Shown: one piece after another, positions 1 through 9,486 of the stretch
Numbering within the stretch: the first letter of the stretch is position 1
Layout: each line of letters begins with the position of its first letter
Assembly: GCA_000233775.1 (NCBI GenBank)
Contig: CP003096.1
Location: 1,824,501-1,888,500, forward strand
DNA from: Thermovirga lienii DSM 17291
GTDB taxonomy: Bacteria; Synergistota; Synergistia; Synergistales; Thermovirgaceae
Reading direction: 5' to 3'
Length of the DNA stretch: 64,000 nt
Position numbers and translations under genes: made by a program
The notes under the pieces: generated by a model
Databases searched by the model: none
Seen by the model: the letters and a program-made list of their open reading frames with translations, nothing else
Told to the model about the DNA's origin: nothing

Positions 1-55
1 TGGCCGCACAAAAACTTCTTAATTGTCAATATTTTTTGCATGTGATATATTTGAG

Positions 56-72
56 GTATATAAAAAATATAC
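56..72. promoter_or_regulatory. possible operator upstream of GntR gene
   Basis: Inverted repeat GTATAT-AAAAA-ATATAC in the AT-rich region upstream of the GntR-family gene. GntR/FadR-type regulators bind short palindromes and often control their own promoter, so this is a candidate autoregulatory site. The symmetry is visible, but the assignment is only positional. The rest of positions 1-230 shows no gene. Confidence 0.25.
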
Positions 73-230
73 TGTTTTTAGTATTACAAACAATGGGACA
101 ATCGTCAAGTTGCGCCAGTTTTTAGTTTTGATGTATAAAGTATGCATCCGCAATTTTGCGTATTGAAAAACCTATGTCCGTATGCTAGTTTAAGATTCAT
201 GATTTAAACCAAGGGAAGAGGTTATCGAAA

Positions 231-947
231 ATGATGGGACTTTACGCTCTACGTGGAAACAAATCGCTGAGAGAAAAAGTATACGACTTCTTAAAAGGGC
301 AGATGAACGAAGGGAAGCTTGTGCCAGGTTCGATAATAAACCTTCAGGAGATCAGCAAGAACCTGGGCATAAGCATGACCCCTCTGCGGGAAGCCTTGGT
401 AAAACTGGAAGTGGAGGGCTTTATAACCATAATTCCTCGCAGAGGAGTTGTGCTCAACACCCTTACCCTCTCCAAGATAAAGGAAATTTATCGGGTAATA
501 GGCTCCCTCGAAGCAGCAGCACTAGAGGACTTTTATCCATTGATGAACGAAGAAACCTTATCCAACCTAAAAGAACTCAACACCAAAATGAGAGAAGCAC
601 TGAAAAGCAAAGATTTCGACGGCTACATGGACATGAATCGCAATTTCCATGAAACATGGCTGGTAGGGTGCGGAAACGAGGAACTTTACAAAGTCGTCAA
701 GTCCATGAAAGAAAGACTGTACGAATTTCCCCGCAACGTAGATTTGATCCTTGAGTGGGAGGAAGTGAGCCTTTCAGAGCACCAGATGATAATCCAATAC
801 CTTGAGGAAAAGAATATCCAAAAGGCCGTTCACTACCTGAAAGATGTGCATTGGAGCTACCAGCAGCAGGAGTTCTACATAAAACAATACTATGCCAAAC
901 ACCTGGAAAATTTAGAGAAAATGAGAAAGGGCTTCCCTACCCTCTAA
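231..947 (+). CDS. GntR-family transcriptional regulator (FadR/FCD type)
   Basis: This 238-aa cytoplasmic DNA-binding protein has an N-terminal winged helix-turn-helix at about residues 15-75, including the typical GISMTPLREALVKLEVEGF stretch. A helical FCD-type ligand domain follows at about residues 85-215 with conserved E, H and R positions, for example the FHETW segment. FCD-domain GntR proteins usually sense small organic acids and repress nearby catabolic or transport genes. A purine-rich ribosome site (GGGAAGAGG) lies 9 bases upstream of the first of two adjacent ATG codons. The gene is transcribed toward the convergent metal-ABC operon, so its target is not obvious from context. The family assignment is firm; the ligand is unknown. 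Confidence 0.88.
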   Translation: MMGLYALRGNKSLREKVYDFLKGQMNEGKLVPGSIINLQEISKNLGISMTPLREALVKLEVEGFITIIPRRGVVLNTLTLSKIKEIYRVIGSLEAAALEDFYPLMNEETLSNLKELNTKMREALKSKDFDGYMDMNRNFHETWLVGCGNEELYKVVKSMKERLYEFPRNVDLILEWEEVSLSEHQMIIQYLEEKNIQKAVHYLKDVHWSYQQQEFYIKQYYAKHLENLEKMRKGFPTL

Positions 948-962
948 CAAACACCAAAGAAT

Positions 963-1715
963 CTATGCAGGAACCACCACGGGATGGCCTTTTACCTTCT
1001 CCACCATGACCGGAAGACCGTAAACTTCCTCTATGACACGAGCTGAAACCTTGGACCTTTCAATTGCCGAAAATATCTTGCCGTCTTTCATGAACAAGAT
1101 CTTGTCGGCGAACCTCAAAGCAGAATTGATATCGTGGAGCGTCATTACGGCTGAGGTACCATGTCCTGATACGATGTGTCTTATGGTCTTCAATATTTCC
1201 TGTTGGTTTTTAAGGTCCAAACTGCTTGTTGGCTCGTCCAATAGAAGAACTTTGGGCTCTTGAACTAACGCCCTTGCAATGCTAACTTTCTGCAGCTCGC
1301 CACCGCTCAGCTCATCCAGAAACCTCAAAGAAAGCCCCTCCAACCCCAAGGTCTTGATAACGGCATCAGCTTTCTTTATGTCCTCATGGGTTGCCATCCA
1401 TTTTATATGCGGCTTTCGGCCTAGCAATACTGCATCAAAAACCGTAAGGCGACCTGTTTCACATCTTTGTGGCACATACGAAAGTCTATAGGCGATCATT
1501 CTCCTAGACATCTTAGATATGTCTCTGTCTTCGACCATGATCGCACCCTCTTCCGGACGTAAAGCTGCGTACAGACACTTGAGGAGCGTAGTCTTTCCTA
1601 CCCCATTGGGGCCAAGTATCACCAAAAGCTCCCCTGGGGCAACCTCAAAACTTACATTATTCAAGACTTGCCTGCTTTTATATTTGAAGGATACGTTACT
1701 GACCTTAAGAATCAA
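963..1715 (-). CDS. ABC transporter ATP-binding protein (FecE/BtuD type)
   Basis: This 250-aa ATPase energises a metal-chelate importer. Walker A is GPNGVGKTT (35-43), the signature is LSGGE (136-140), and Walker B is VLLLDE (156-161), followed by the D-loop. A late HDI segment provides the switch histidine. It is the last gene of a three-gene operon and overlaps the permease start by 4 bases, so the two are probably translationally coupled. The family covers Fe-siderophore, cobalamin and some molybdate/tungstate importers. Because this genome encodes tungsten-type AORs, an oxyanion substrate cannot be excluded, but nothing in the sequence decides it. Confidence 0.9.
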   Translation of the reverse strand: MILKVSNVSFKYKSRQVLNNVSFEVAPGELLVILGPNGVGKTTLLKCLYAALRPEEGAIMVEDRDISKMSRRMIAYRLSYVPQRCETGRLTVFDAVLLGRKPHIKWMATHEDIKKADAVIKTLGLEGLSLRFLDELSGGELQKVSIARALVQEPKVLLLDEPTSSLDLKNQQEILKTIRHIVSGHGTSAVMTLHDINSALRFADKILFMKDGKIFSAIERSKVSARVIEEVYGLPVMVEKVKGHPVVVPA

Positions 1716-2791
1716 CGTTTATACCCCTTTACTAGAAGATATAGGAAAACCGGAGCTCCCACGAAGGACGTCAAAATGGCCACCGGCAGGACCTGGGGCC
1801 TAAGCATCGTCCTTGCTATGGTGTCCGCAGCCAAAAGAAGCAAACTTCCCGCCACGCAGGAAGCTGGGATAAGGAACCTGTTATCGTCCCCTATGATTCG
1901 CCTTACCATATGAGGTGAGACCAAACCCACAAACCCTATTACTCCCACAAAAGATATGGTAACCGCTGTAACCAAAGATGCCACAGACATGGCGACAATG
2001 CGCACCACTTTTACGTTGACTCCAAGACTCCAAGCAGTATCCTCTCCCGAGTCGATAGCGTTTAAATTCCAAGTGTTGAGGATAAAAAGCAATATACACG
2101 ACGCCGTTACGGAGGCCAATATAGCCAACTCTCTCCAGCTTGCTCGAGATAAGTCCCCAAAGGTCCAAAAGACCATGGATGCAAGCTGGGTATCGTCGGC
2201 GAAATACTGAAGAAACATTGTACCCGCGGAACAGAGGGACCCTAGAGCCACCCCCGCTAAGACCATACTCTCCGGCGAACCTCTTTTAATGTGGGCCACT
2301 ATAACTACTGCTCCAGTGGCCATCATGCTGAAAAAAAAAGCAACAAAAGTGGCAAGACCTGGCTTGACTATGGTTACAGCATCCGAGGCAGAGCTCCTCA
2401 TGAAGCCCGCCCCCAGGACCATCACGGAGAAAGCTGCACCAAAGGCAGCAGCATGAGATATACCCAAAGTGAACGGAGAGGCCAGGGGGTTCCTCAATAC
2501 CGACTGCATAACAGCGGCGGCAGAAGCCAAAGCCGCTCCTGCAACTACCGCCGCCAAGACCTGAGGAAGCCTTATACTGAATACCACCAAATCCATTTTT
2601 TGTGACACGTGCCCACCAAACAAGGTCTTTAGCACATCCACAGGTGAGAAGTTAACAGGTCCTACAGAGAGGGACACAACCGCCAAAATTCCCAAGGCCG
2701 CGATACCTGCGATGATAATGTTTACTTTGTTCCGCACGTATCTTCCATAACCTTGAGGGATTACTCCTTCCTCGAGGTGCATCTTTACCAC
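1712..2791 (-). CDS. FecCD-family ABC transporter permease
   Basis: This 359-aa polytopic inner-membrane protein has about nine to ten hydrophobic segments. It carries the FecCD hallmark region GVIGFVGLVSPHMVRRIIG near residue 285, which contacts the ATPase, and the early motif RLPQVLAAVVAGAALA. It overlaps the ATPase gene by 4 bases and the binding-protein gene by 7, so the three genes form one operon transcribed leftward. A second possible start lies 9 bases downstream (MHLEEG). Length and motifs are normal for the family. Confidence 0.9.
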   Translation of the reverse strand: MVKMHLEEGVIPQGYGRYVRNKVNIIIAGIAALGILAVVSLSVGPVNFSPVDVLKTLFGGHVSQKMDLVVFSIRLPQVLAAVVAGAALASAAAVMQSVLRNPLASPFTLGISHAAAFGAAFSVMVLGAGFMRSSASDAVTIVKPGLATFVAFFFSMMATGAVVIVAHIKRGSPESMVLAGVALGSLCSAGTMFLQYFADDTQLASMVFWTFGDLSRASWRELAILASVTASCILLFILNTWNLNAIDSGEDTAWSLGVNVKVVRIVAMSVASLVTAVTISFVGVIGFVGLVSPHMVRRIIGDDNRFLIPASCVAGSLLLLAADTIARTMLRPQVLPVAILTSFVGAPVFLYLLVKGYKR

Positions 2792-3918
2792 TCCATCTTT
2801 TTCAAATCTATCTTTTGGAAAGCCATGGATCCAAAGGTGCTGTTCAACTTCTCAAATGCTGCCCCACCCACCAAAAAACTGTATATTTCATCGGCCTTTT
2901 GAACGGGATCAACATCTTCAAACCTTTCAGGATAAAGAACCTTGCCAATATAGTAGGCATTGGCAAGGATGGAACCGTGATTTTGGGTGTACCAGTTATA
3001 AGGAAGCACTCCATAAATCTCCCCGTTTTTGACGGCCTTCAACGCTTGATACTGAGGCTCCGTTGCAAGTTGGTATAAGGCGTTCTTGTTTTTCTCTCCT
3101 TGGATTGTGGAAAGGTCTATAAATATTTTGTCAGGATCCTCTACCAGCAAGCTCTCTGGAGAGAACACCACCTGCTGATTTTGCTGCCCCCCACTGGCGG
3201 CTATGTTCGAGGCATTAACAAAGCAAAAAGGTGGATAATTGGGTTCTGTCGAGGTTATTCCATGAGGCCCCTTGTATGCTATACCCCCAACATAACAGGA
3301 TGGTCTTTTGTCCTTGGGAATGTCAGCGGTTCTTCTCCTGAGGTCATCTACTACCTGATCAAAAAAGGCAATCACCTCTTGAGCCCTCTTCTCTTTACCT
3401 ATGACCTTTCCCATTAACAAGAGGGCGTTATTCATATCTTCTCGGCGAGTTACCAGATGTCCGTAATTCAGCACCACCACTGGAATGCCTGTGCGGCTCT
3501 GGAGTTCATCGGGATCATACCCCGAGCCCCCGTAGGTCTTGAATATCACTTGAGGTTGGGGATCCAACGACAAAATGAGCTCAGGATTATCGTGCCCTCT
3601 AAACTCCCCAAAGAGGGGCTTTTCCTTCAGTTCCGGATGAGTTATGGCGTAGGGACGAGAATCAAGCCGATTCTTCCGTTTTTCCAAACTATCAACGCCA
3701 ACAACTATGTCCTGCCCCTGAAGGTACACCAAATACCGCAAACACCCCGCCCCAGAGCATATTCCCCGATCAACGCTCTTTGGAACGCTTACCACTCTGC
3801 CCCAGGCATCTGTAATCTCCACTTTATCCTGGGCAAACCCGACCATTACCATCAAACTCAAAAGCAGTGCAAAAACACCTAGAGACACCCGCAACCCTTT
3901 AAGGACTTTGCGTATCAA
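2785..3918 (-). CDS. Periplasmic metal-chelate binding protein (FecB/BtuF type)
   Basis: This 377-aa exported protein is the substrate receptor of the downstream FecCD/FecE transporter. It has an N-terminal signal peptide (charged MIRKVLKG followed by a hydrophobic core ending near FAQ). The two-lobed fold typical of COG0614 follows, recognisable from DAWGRVVSVPKSVDR at the start of the mature protein and the SLDPQPQVIF segment. The start codon appears to be TTG: GAGGTG lies 8 bases upstream and no in-frame ATG fits. Family members bind siderophores, haem, cobalamin or other metal complexes; the ligand here is not determined. Confidence 0.85.
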   Translation of the reverse strand: MIRKVLKGLRVSLGVFALLLSLMVMVGFAQDKVEITDAWGRVVSVPKSVDRGICSGAGCLRYLVYLQGQDIVVGVDSLEKRKNRLDSRPYAITHPELKEKPLFGEFRGHDNPELILSLDPQPQVIFKTYGGSGYDPDELQSRTGIPVVVLNYGHLVTRREDMNNALLLMGKVIGKEKRAQEVIAFFDQVVDDLRRRTADIPKDKRPSCYVGGIAYKGPHGITSTEPNYPPFCFVNASNIAASGGQQNQQVVFSPESLLVEDPDKIFIDLSTIQGEKNKNALYQLATEPQYQALKAVKNGEIYGVLPYNWYTQNHGSILANAYYIGKVLYPERFEDVDPVQKADEIYSFLVGGAAFEKLNSTFGSMAFQKIDLKKMEW

Positions 3919-4160
3919 AACATTTCACCTCTTTTCTTGGTGTTATTTTTATTATAATTAGTAATACTGGGCGAAGCAACAGCGCCTTTTATTGGTTAGT
4001 TTTGATCAACCCCTCTTGACACTTTTGACTCCTTTGACCAACTTCAATTAGTAATATTTCTTATTGAATGCTATTTATATTGAGACTAAAATACTATACT
4101 ATAGTAGAATTCTTGTGGCCCAAGAAATTTAAATCCATAAATTGGTAGGGGACACGATCA

Positions 4161-5765
4161 ATGCCCACTAACAATGAGAAAAAAGCAAAACCCATTAAAA
4201 AGATCAAGGTTCCTGGTCGGTGGTTTCGCCACTATAAAAAGTTGACATCCAACCTGAGCAAAAAAAGAAAGCTCCTGTTGGAATTGTCTTTGGAGCTTGT
4301 AAACTGCACAAACAAGGAAGAGCTATACGAAACATGCCTGAGGAAACTACAAGAGGGCCTGGGCTATGATAATGCCTATCTTTTGCTACGGGAATCACCA
4401 AGGGAGAAAATGAGGCTAATAGCCTATAGAGGGGAAAAAGTAGACGAGGAAGAAGCCAGAAGGGTCATAGATCATGGGATTGGGCTAACAGGCAGAGCCA
4501 TAAAATGCAAAAAGCCCGTAATCTCAAACGACGTCACCAAAGATCCATATTATGTAAAAGGTAACGATAAAACCCTTTCAGAAATGGTCGTTCCCGTGAT
4601 GTGCGATGAAATAATATGGGGAGTTTTGATCATAGACAGCCACAAAAAGGATGCCTTCATCAAGCTTGACGCCCAAATAGTACAAGTTTTCTGCAACTAC
4701 CTGGCGTCCGCTCTGACCAGGTTATACCAATTGGAAAGGCTGAAATACAAAAGCAACATGGAAAGCGCCATTCTGGATATTGTCACTAAAGCCGCGCGAG
4801 AAAAGCACATAGAAAAAATTTGCCAGGATGTCGTTAAAGAACTCTCCAAGATGACCAGATTCACCCAAATCTACATACTCAAGACATTAGATGAAACCAC
4901 AGGTGCTTCTCAGCTTATAGCTGGACGAGGCCCTGGGTCTTTTGACGAAATGTCCCAAATTGAATCGGGCCGGGGGCTCGTAGGAAAGACCATAAGAGCG
5001 AGAAAAACCCTCTATTTCCCTGACGTATCCCAAGCTCCCGAGTACGTAGAAGTGGACCAAAAGACCAAATCGGAACTGGATATTCCCATAATTCATGAAG
5101 ATAAACTCTACGGCGTTCTCAGCCTTGAGAGTCCGGAGCTCGATGGTTTCGACCAGGGAGATATAGAGCTCATGGAGATATTGGCCAAGCATCTCGGAGT
5201 CCTTTGGGCATACAGCGATCTCTTAGAAAAGACCAAAAGAGAAGCCTTGAAAGACCCCCTAACGGGGTTATGGAACCGACGCCACTTTTACGACTGTGTA
5301 TCAAAGGAAATGGATAGACACAAAAGACAAAACGACACCTTCTGCATAGTCATGGTGGACCTCAGCAAATTCAAGGAAATAAACGACACCTACGGCCACT
5401 CAGAAGGGGACAAGGTCTTGATCCAAGTGGGCAATTTCCTCATGCAAAGGATCAGAAGCAGTGACATTTTGGCTCGCTATGGGGGAGACGAGTTCGTAGC
5501 CCTCCTACCCCACACACAGAAAGCAGATGCCCAAATAGCTTGGAGCCGGTTGGCGAATGAAATACAAAGGATACCCTTGGGCGATCACGGACTTCACATA
5601 AGCTTCGAATATGGGATAGCCTCCTACCCAGAAGACGGAACGCGCGCTAGCGACCTGATAAAAGCCGCCGACGAGGCTTTGTACATACAGAAGCGCACTC
5701 AAAAGAAAGTGTTGCGCGCTGAAAGCAGGCCCAACCCTAACAATCAGCGCGCAACACATCTCTAA
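4161..5765 (+). CDS. GAF-GAF-GGDEF diguanylate cyclase
   Basis: This 534-aa soluble signalling protein is predicted to make cyclic-di-GMP from GTP. Two GAF sensor domains (about 45-190 and 205-355) precede a GGDEF domain (about 368-522). The active-site motif RYGGDEF is intact. An RxxD product-inhibition site (RSSD) lies five residues upstream, so the enzyme is probably active and feedback-controlled. There are no membrane segments. It is a single gene that converges on the cyclodeaminase-family gene, leaving 5 bases between the two stop codons. What the GAF domains bind is unknown. Confidence 0.92.
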   Translation: MPTNNEKKAKPIKKIKVPGRWFRHYKKLTSNLSKKRKLLLELSLELVNCTNKEELYETCLRKLQEGLGYDNAYLLLRESPREKMRLIAYRGEKVDEEEARRVIDHGIGLTGRAIKCKKPVISNDVTKDPYYVKGNDKTLSEMVVPVMCDEIIWGVLIIDSHKKDAFIKLDAQIVQVFCNYLASALTRLYQLERLKYKSNMESAILDIVTKAAREKHIEKICQDVVKELSKMTRFTQIYILKTLDETTGASQLIAGRGPGSFDEMSQIESGRGLVGKTIRARKTLYFPDVSQAPEYVEVDQKTKSELDIPIIHEDKLYGVLSLESPELDGFDQGDIELMEILAKHLGVLWAYSDLLEKTKREALKDPLTGLWNRRHFYDCVSKEMDRHKRQNDTFCIVMVDLSKFKEINDTYGHSEGDKVLIQVGNFLMQRIRSSDILARYGGDEFVALLPHTQKADAQIAWSRLANEIQRIPLGDHGLHISFEYGIASYPEDGTRASDLIKAADEALYIQKRTQKKVLRAESRPNPNNQRATHL

Positions 5766-5770
5766 CTCTC

Positions 5771-6754
5771 CTATATTTCTACAACCTTCCCTATGCCCTT
5801 CTCCTGGGCCTTCTGTAATATAAGGTTGGCAGTGAGCACATCGTGACTTGCTATGCCCATCAATACAGCTCCCCTTCTTCCCTCGCGGGGGGCCTTTACC
5901 TTGCCTGCACAAAGATCCCCCATGTCCCCCAGGATTCCATCCTCTTTTGGATAGCCGCGCTGGAAATAGACTCCCTGCTCTTGAGTCCAGAGATACTGAT
6001 TCTTGTCGTCACACACGAACGCATCTGCCCTTGCCATTACTTCCGCATCGAAAGCCGAATCGTAATCCACCGCTATGGAAAGGCAGTCTTTCTTTAGCCA
6101 CTGAGATTTAACAAACCTTTTGGGATTAGCCACTATGGGAGTGCAGGTAACCACAATGTCAGCATCCCTTACCGTCTCTTCCACTGAACCACAGAGCACC
6201 ACTTCCAATCCTGGGAGGTCCTTGGATATGGTCTCCTTATACTTGATCCCCTGGGACTCATAAAGGTCGTAGGCTTTCACCATTTTCAAGTTGGAAAGAG
6301 CATTAGCGATGGCCACAGTGTTGGTCCTTCCCTGAACCCCCAATCCCACCACTGCCAGGACCTCTGACTCGGGGGACGCCATGTAGCGGGCACAAACTCC
6401 CGAAGCAGCACCTGTTCTCCACGCAGTTATCCAGGTTGCGTCCATTATTGCCTTTGCGAAGCCCGTTTCAGGATCGTTTAGGCACATTATTCCGGTTATA
6501 TAAGGAAGGCCTTTCTCTTGGTTTATCGGGTATCCCGAAACCCATTTGATACCTGCTGCGTCCACTTCCCCCCCAACATAGCAGGGCATGGCGTGTATGA
6601 AGCAGTCGTGTCTTGGGTGTATGCCTATCTTGGCGGGAAGCTCCACTTTTCCCTCGCCCTTAAGCTTGAAGCCTTTTTCCACCACATCCATTATCTCCAC
6701 TATGGATATTCCCAGCGACTCAATCTCCTTCATGGATATAACCCTTACCTCCAC
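5771..6754 (-). CDS. Ornithine cyclodeaminase / mu-crystallin family protein
   Basis: This 327-aa NAD(P)-dependent enzyme belongs to the ornithine cyclodeaminase/alanine dehydrogenase superfamily. Substrate-binding residues typical of the family occur near HAMPCYVGG and the AAGIKWVSGYP segment. A Rossmann fold follows, starting at VLAVVGLGVQGRTN (about 134-147). It starts with GTG, with GGAGG 9 bases upstream. It lies downstream of the 2-oxoacid:ferredoxin oxidoreductase genes on the same strand. Family members act on ornithine, alanine or N-alkyl amino acids, or reduce cyclic ketimines. The pairing with a 2-oxoacid oxidoreductase suggests amino-acid fermentation, but the substrate is not evident. 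Confidence 0.85.
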   Translation of the reverse strand: MEVRVISMKEIESLGISIVEIMDVVEKGFKLKGEGKVELPAKIGIHPRHDCFIHAMPCYVGGEVDAAGIKWVSGYPINQEKGLPYITGIMCLNDPETGFAKAIMDATWITAWRTGAASGVCARYMASPESEVLAVVGLGVQGRTNTVAIANALSNLKMVKAYDLYESQGIKYKETISKDLPGLEVVLCGSVEETVRDADIVVTCTPIVANPKRFVKSQWLKKDCLSIAVDYDSAFDAEVMARADAFVCDDKNQYLWTQEQGVYFQRGYPKEDGILGDMGDLCAGKVKAPREGRRGAVLMGIASHDVLTANLILQKAQEKGIGKVVEI

Positions 6755-6810
6755 TGCCCTTTACCTCCTTTATGTGGGGTTCATGGCAAAACTTGCAGCC
6801 AGTCTTACCT

Positions 6811-7680
6811 CTATTCTTTCATGAAAGCCGAAACCAAAGAGAGGCGGTCAGCCTTCCTCATGAAAAGAGGCGTCTTGTCTTCCTGATAGCACGCAAGGTT
6901 CTCCTCAAAGGTCTTTTTCCCCTCTTCCCTGTACAAAATACCCAATGGATAGGGATCTTTTTCCAGGGCTTTCAATATGGCGGCCCTGCGGTCCGTTGGA
7001 TCGTGGTCACCCTCATCAAGGACATAGGTGTTCTCCATGAACCATTTATAAGTGTTCACCTTATTGAAAGACACGCAGGGTTGAAATATGTCCACCAGGG
7101 CATACCCCTTGTGGAGTATGGCTTTTTTAAGTATCTCTTTGGTCTCATCCACGTATCCTGCGAAGGTCCTGGCCACGAACGTGGCTCCCTGAGCTATGGC
7201 CACGGCCACAGGGTTGAAAGGTTCCTCGGTGACACCATCCACTTGCACTGGAGTCTTGAGTCCAATGGGGCTGGTAGGAGAGGCCTGTCCCTTGGTCAGT
7301 CCGTACACCATATTGTTGCAAACTATGTTGGTCAAGTCAGGGTTTCTTCTTATGGTGTGAATGAAGTGGTTACCGCCCTCTCCATACATGTCTCCATCGC
7401 CACCTATAGCAATGACGGTCATGCCTGGATTGGCGGCCTTGAAACCCGTAGCGTTGGATATGGACCTTCCATGAAGACCGTTGAAGAAGTGGCATTTCAT
7501 GAAGTGGGGCATCTTGGCTGCCTGGCCTATCCCTGAGAATATAACTACCTCATTGGGGGCAATATCAAGCTCTGCCAGGGCTTTCTTCAGAGCCTCCATT
7601 ATCTTGAAGTCCCCGCACCCTGGACACCACTGAATATCTATTCCCTCAAGATCGAAATCCTTCCACTCCACTGTGGCCAC
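6811..7680 (-). CDS. 2-oxoacid:ferredoxin oxidoreductase, beta subunit
   Basis: This 289-aa subunit binds thiamine diphosphate in the enzyme that oxidatively decarboxylates 2-oxoacids to acyl-CoA while reducing ferredoxin. The WCPGCGDF start (18-25) supplies two of the cluster-ligand cysteines. The TPP/Mg site is [13 protein letters not shown] followed by [11 protein letters not shown]. It starts 4 bases after the alpha-subunit stop, so the two are co-expressed. The length matches KorB/VorB-type enzymes. Substrate preference (2-oxoglutarate, branched-chain 2-oxoacids or pyruvate) cannot be read from sequence alone. Confidence 0.93.
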   Translation of the reverse strand: MATVEWKDFDLEGIDIQWCPGCGDFKIMEALKKALAELDIAPNEVVIFSGIGQAAKMPHFMKCHFFNGLHGRSISNATGFKAANPGMTVIAIGGDGDMYGEGGNHFIHTIRRNPDLTNIVCNNMVYGLTKGQASPTSPIGLKTPVQVDGVTEEPFNPVAVAIAQGATFVARTFAGYVDETKEILKKAILHKGYALVDIFQPCVSFNKVNTYKWFMENTYVLDEGDHDPTDRRAAILKALEKDPYPLGILYREEGKKTFEENLACYQEDKTPLFMRKADRLSLVSAFMKE

Positions 7681-7684
7681 CCCC

Positions 7685-9403
7685 TTACAGGATCTCCTCT
7701 AGCCTCTGAGCTACCCATTCAACGGACATCTGCAATCCCGAATAATGGAGCACCCGGTGCTGTATCTTTATTCCAGTCTCTTTCCTCACAAGGTTGGCAA
7801 ACTGTCCGGTTGCATTCCCTTCCACCGCTACCAATTTCGTTGCCCTTTCCAGGCATATGGCAGCTTCTTGGGGAAAGGGCCACACCTGAGAGAAATGAAG
7901 CAAAGCTGTGTCATCTCTTCCTAGGACTTTCAGGGCTTCCTGAATTATAGGACCAGTGGATCCCCAAGCAACGATCAGGTTTTGGTACTTTTCATTACCC
8001 CAAAGGGTGGGAGGTATGGCCTCTTTTTTAAGGCCTTCAAGCTTTCTGAGCCTTTTTTCCACCATGTTCTTTCTTAAGTGAAAGTCTTCCTGTACGTGGC
8101 CCTGGGCATCATGCTCATGGCTGTCGGTTCCCACGAGTCCCACGCCAAAGCCCGGCACGCTCCTCGGGGAGATGCCATCCTCGGTTATAACGTAGCGCTG
8201 GTAATCGGGGCCTGATTCAACTATATGGCTTTCTATGGTCAAGTTGGAGGTATCGAAGGGCTCCACGTCGTAATACGAGTTGAGGAAATACTGATCGGTC
8301 AATACAAGCACTGGCACTTGGTACTTGGCCGCAACGTTGAACGCCTTCTGAGTCAAGTAGAAGGCCTCCTCCAACGTTCCAGGGGCATATACCACTTTTG
8401 GGAACTCCCCATGGCCTACATGCAGCGCAAAATCCAAATCCGCCTGTTCAGTGCGGGTTGCCATTCCAGTGGCTGGGCCTGGTCGTTGTCCCACATGAAT
8501 GACCACGGGAAGCTCCGTTATGCCGCTCAAGCTTACCCCTTCCGCCATAAGGGCAAGTCCCCCGCCCGAAGTACTGACCATGGGTCTTGCCCCTCCATAA
8601 GAAGCCCCCAGGGCCATGTTTATTGCTGCTATCTCGTCCTCGGCCTGTTCCACGGCCACCCCAAAGTGACGGGCGTTCTTGGCCATGAAGGTCAGAACGC
8701 CCGTTGCGGGAGACATGGGATATGAGGTAAGGAAGTCACAACCTCCAGCCAAGGCTCCCAGGGAAACTGCATCGGTTCCGTTCAAAACCACACTATTATT
8801 TGATCTTTCCCCGACCTTCATCGTGACTGTTATAACATTGTCGTCCTTGAGCTTCTGGGCCATTTCATATCCTGCGTCAACGGCGCTTTTGTTTTTCTCT
8901 ATTACGTCGGCTTTACCTGCGAAGCGCCCTTCAAAGTAGTTGTACAAAGTGGTTCGGTCTATCTCCATCAACCCCGCAACGATACCCGCCGCCAAGGTGC
9001 CGGCGTAGACCTTTCCTCCTAAGGTTTGGGCCCTTTCAAAAAGCTCCACGTCCACGAAGCGGCCCAACCCAGAAAGTTCATTCCCAAGCTCTTTACCATC
9101 TCCGATTATCGTCGTTCCATCATCGATGCGCTCCACAATGTTTTGCCTGAGCCCACTGTTGAAGGGGATAAGAATATCTATCCTATCCACCAAAGCATTT
9201 ACCGGCTTACTGGAAACCCTTATCTCCGTGGAATTGTTACCTCCTCGCACTCGAGACATGTACTCCCTGCTGGCAAAAACGTGAAATCCCCCTTCATGAA
9301 GAGCCTTGACCAGTATCTCTTCCACCGTCTGAACCCCTTGACCCGCTGCACCGCACAGGACCAGGGAAATATCGTGATGGTTGGGCTTGGGAAGAACCAC
9401 CAT
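7685..9403 (-). CDS. 2-oxoacid:ferredoxin oxidoreductase, fused gamma-alpha subunit
   Basis: This 572-aa subunit joins the gamma domain (about 1-190, with [15 protein letters not shown] and [10 protein letters not shown]) to the alpha domain (about 200-572, with the [20 protein letters not shown] core). This gamma-alpha fusion is common in KorA-type enzymes. With the adjacent beta subunit it forms a complete two-polypeptide enzyme generating acyl-CoA and reduced ferredoxin in amino-acid fermentation. No separate ferredoxin-like delta subunit is next to it, so electrons presumably pass to a free ferredoxin. The surrounding reverse-strand block also includes the cyclodeaminase-family gene. Confidence 0.92.
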   Translation of the reverse strand: MVVLPKPNHHDISLVLCGAAGQGVQTVEEILVKALHEGGFHVFASREYMSRVRGGNNSTEIRVSSKPVNALVDRIDILIPFNSGLRQNIVERIDDGTTIIGDGKELGNELSGLGRFVDVELFERAQTLGGKVYAGTLAAGIVAGLMEIDRTTLYNYFEGRFAGKADVIEKNKSAVDAGYEMAQKLKDDNVITVTMKVGERSNNSVVLNGTDAVSLGALAGGCDFLTSYPMSPATGVLTFMAKNARHFGVAVEQAEDEIAAINMALGASYGGARPMVSTSGGGLALMAEGVSLSGITELPVVIHVGQRPGPATGMATRTEQADLDFALHVGHGEFPKVVYAPGTLEEAFYLTQKAFNVAAKYQVPVLVLTDQYFLNSYYDVEPFDTSNLTIESHIVESGPDYQRYVITEDGISPRSVPGFGVGLVGTDSHEHDAQGHVQEDFHLRKNMVEKRLRKLEGLKKEAIPPTLWGNEKYQNLIVAWGSTGPIIQEALKVLGRDDTALLHFSQVWPFPQEAAICLERATKLVAVEGNATGQFANLVRKETGIKIQHRVLHYSGLQMSVEWVAQRLEEIL

Positions 9404-9486
9404 AGGGCCTCACTCCCTTACATAATATTGTAGGCAACTTTTTTTATGTTATACAATTCGGCAAGCGATTTTTCAAGTTCGCTCTC

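Noticed and set aside
149-160. CGCAA-TT-TTGCG dyad upstream of the GntR gene
   Set aside because: Short dyad likely to occur by chance; no second copy and no promoter boxes positioned to support it.
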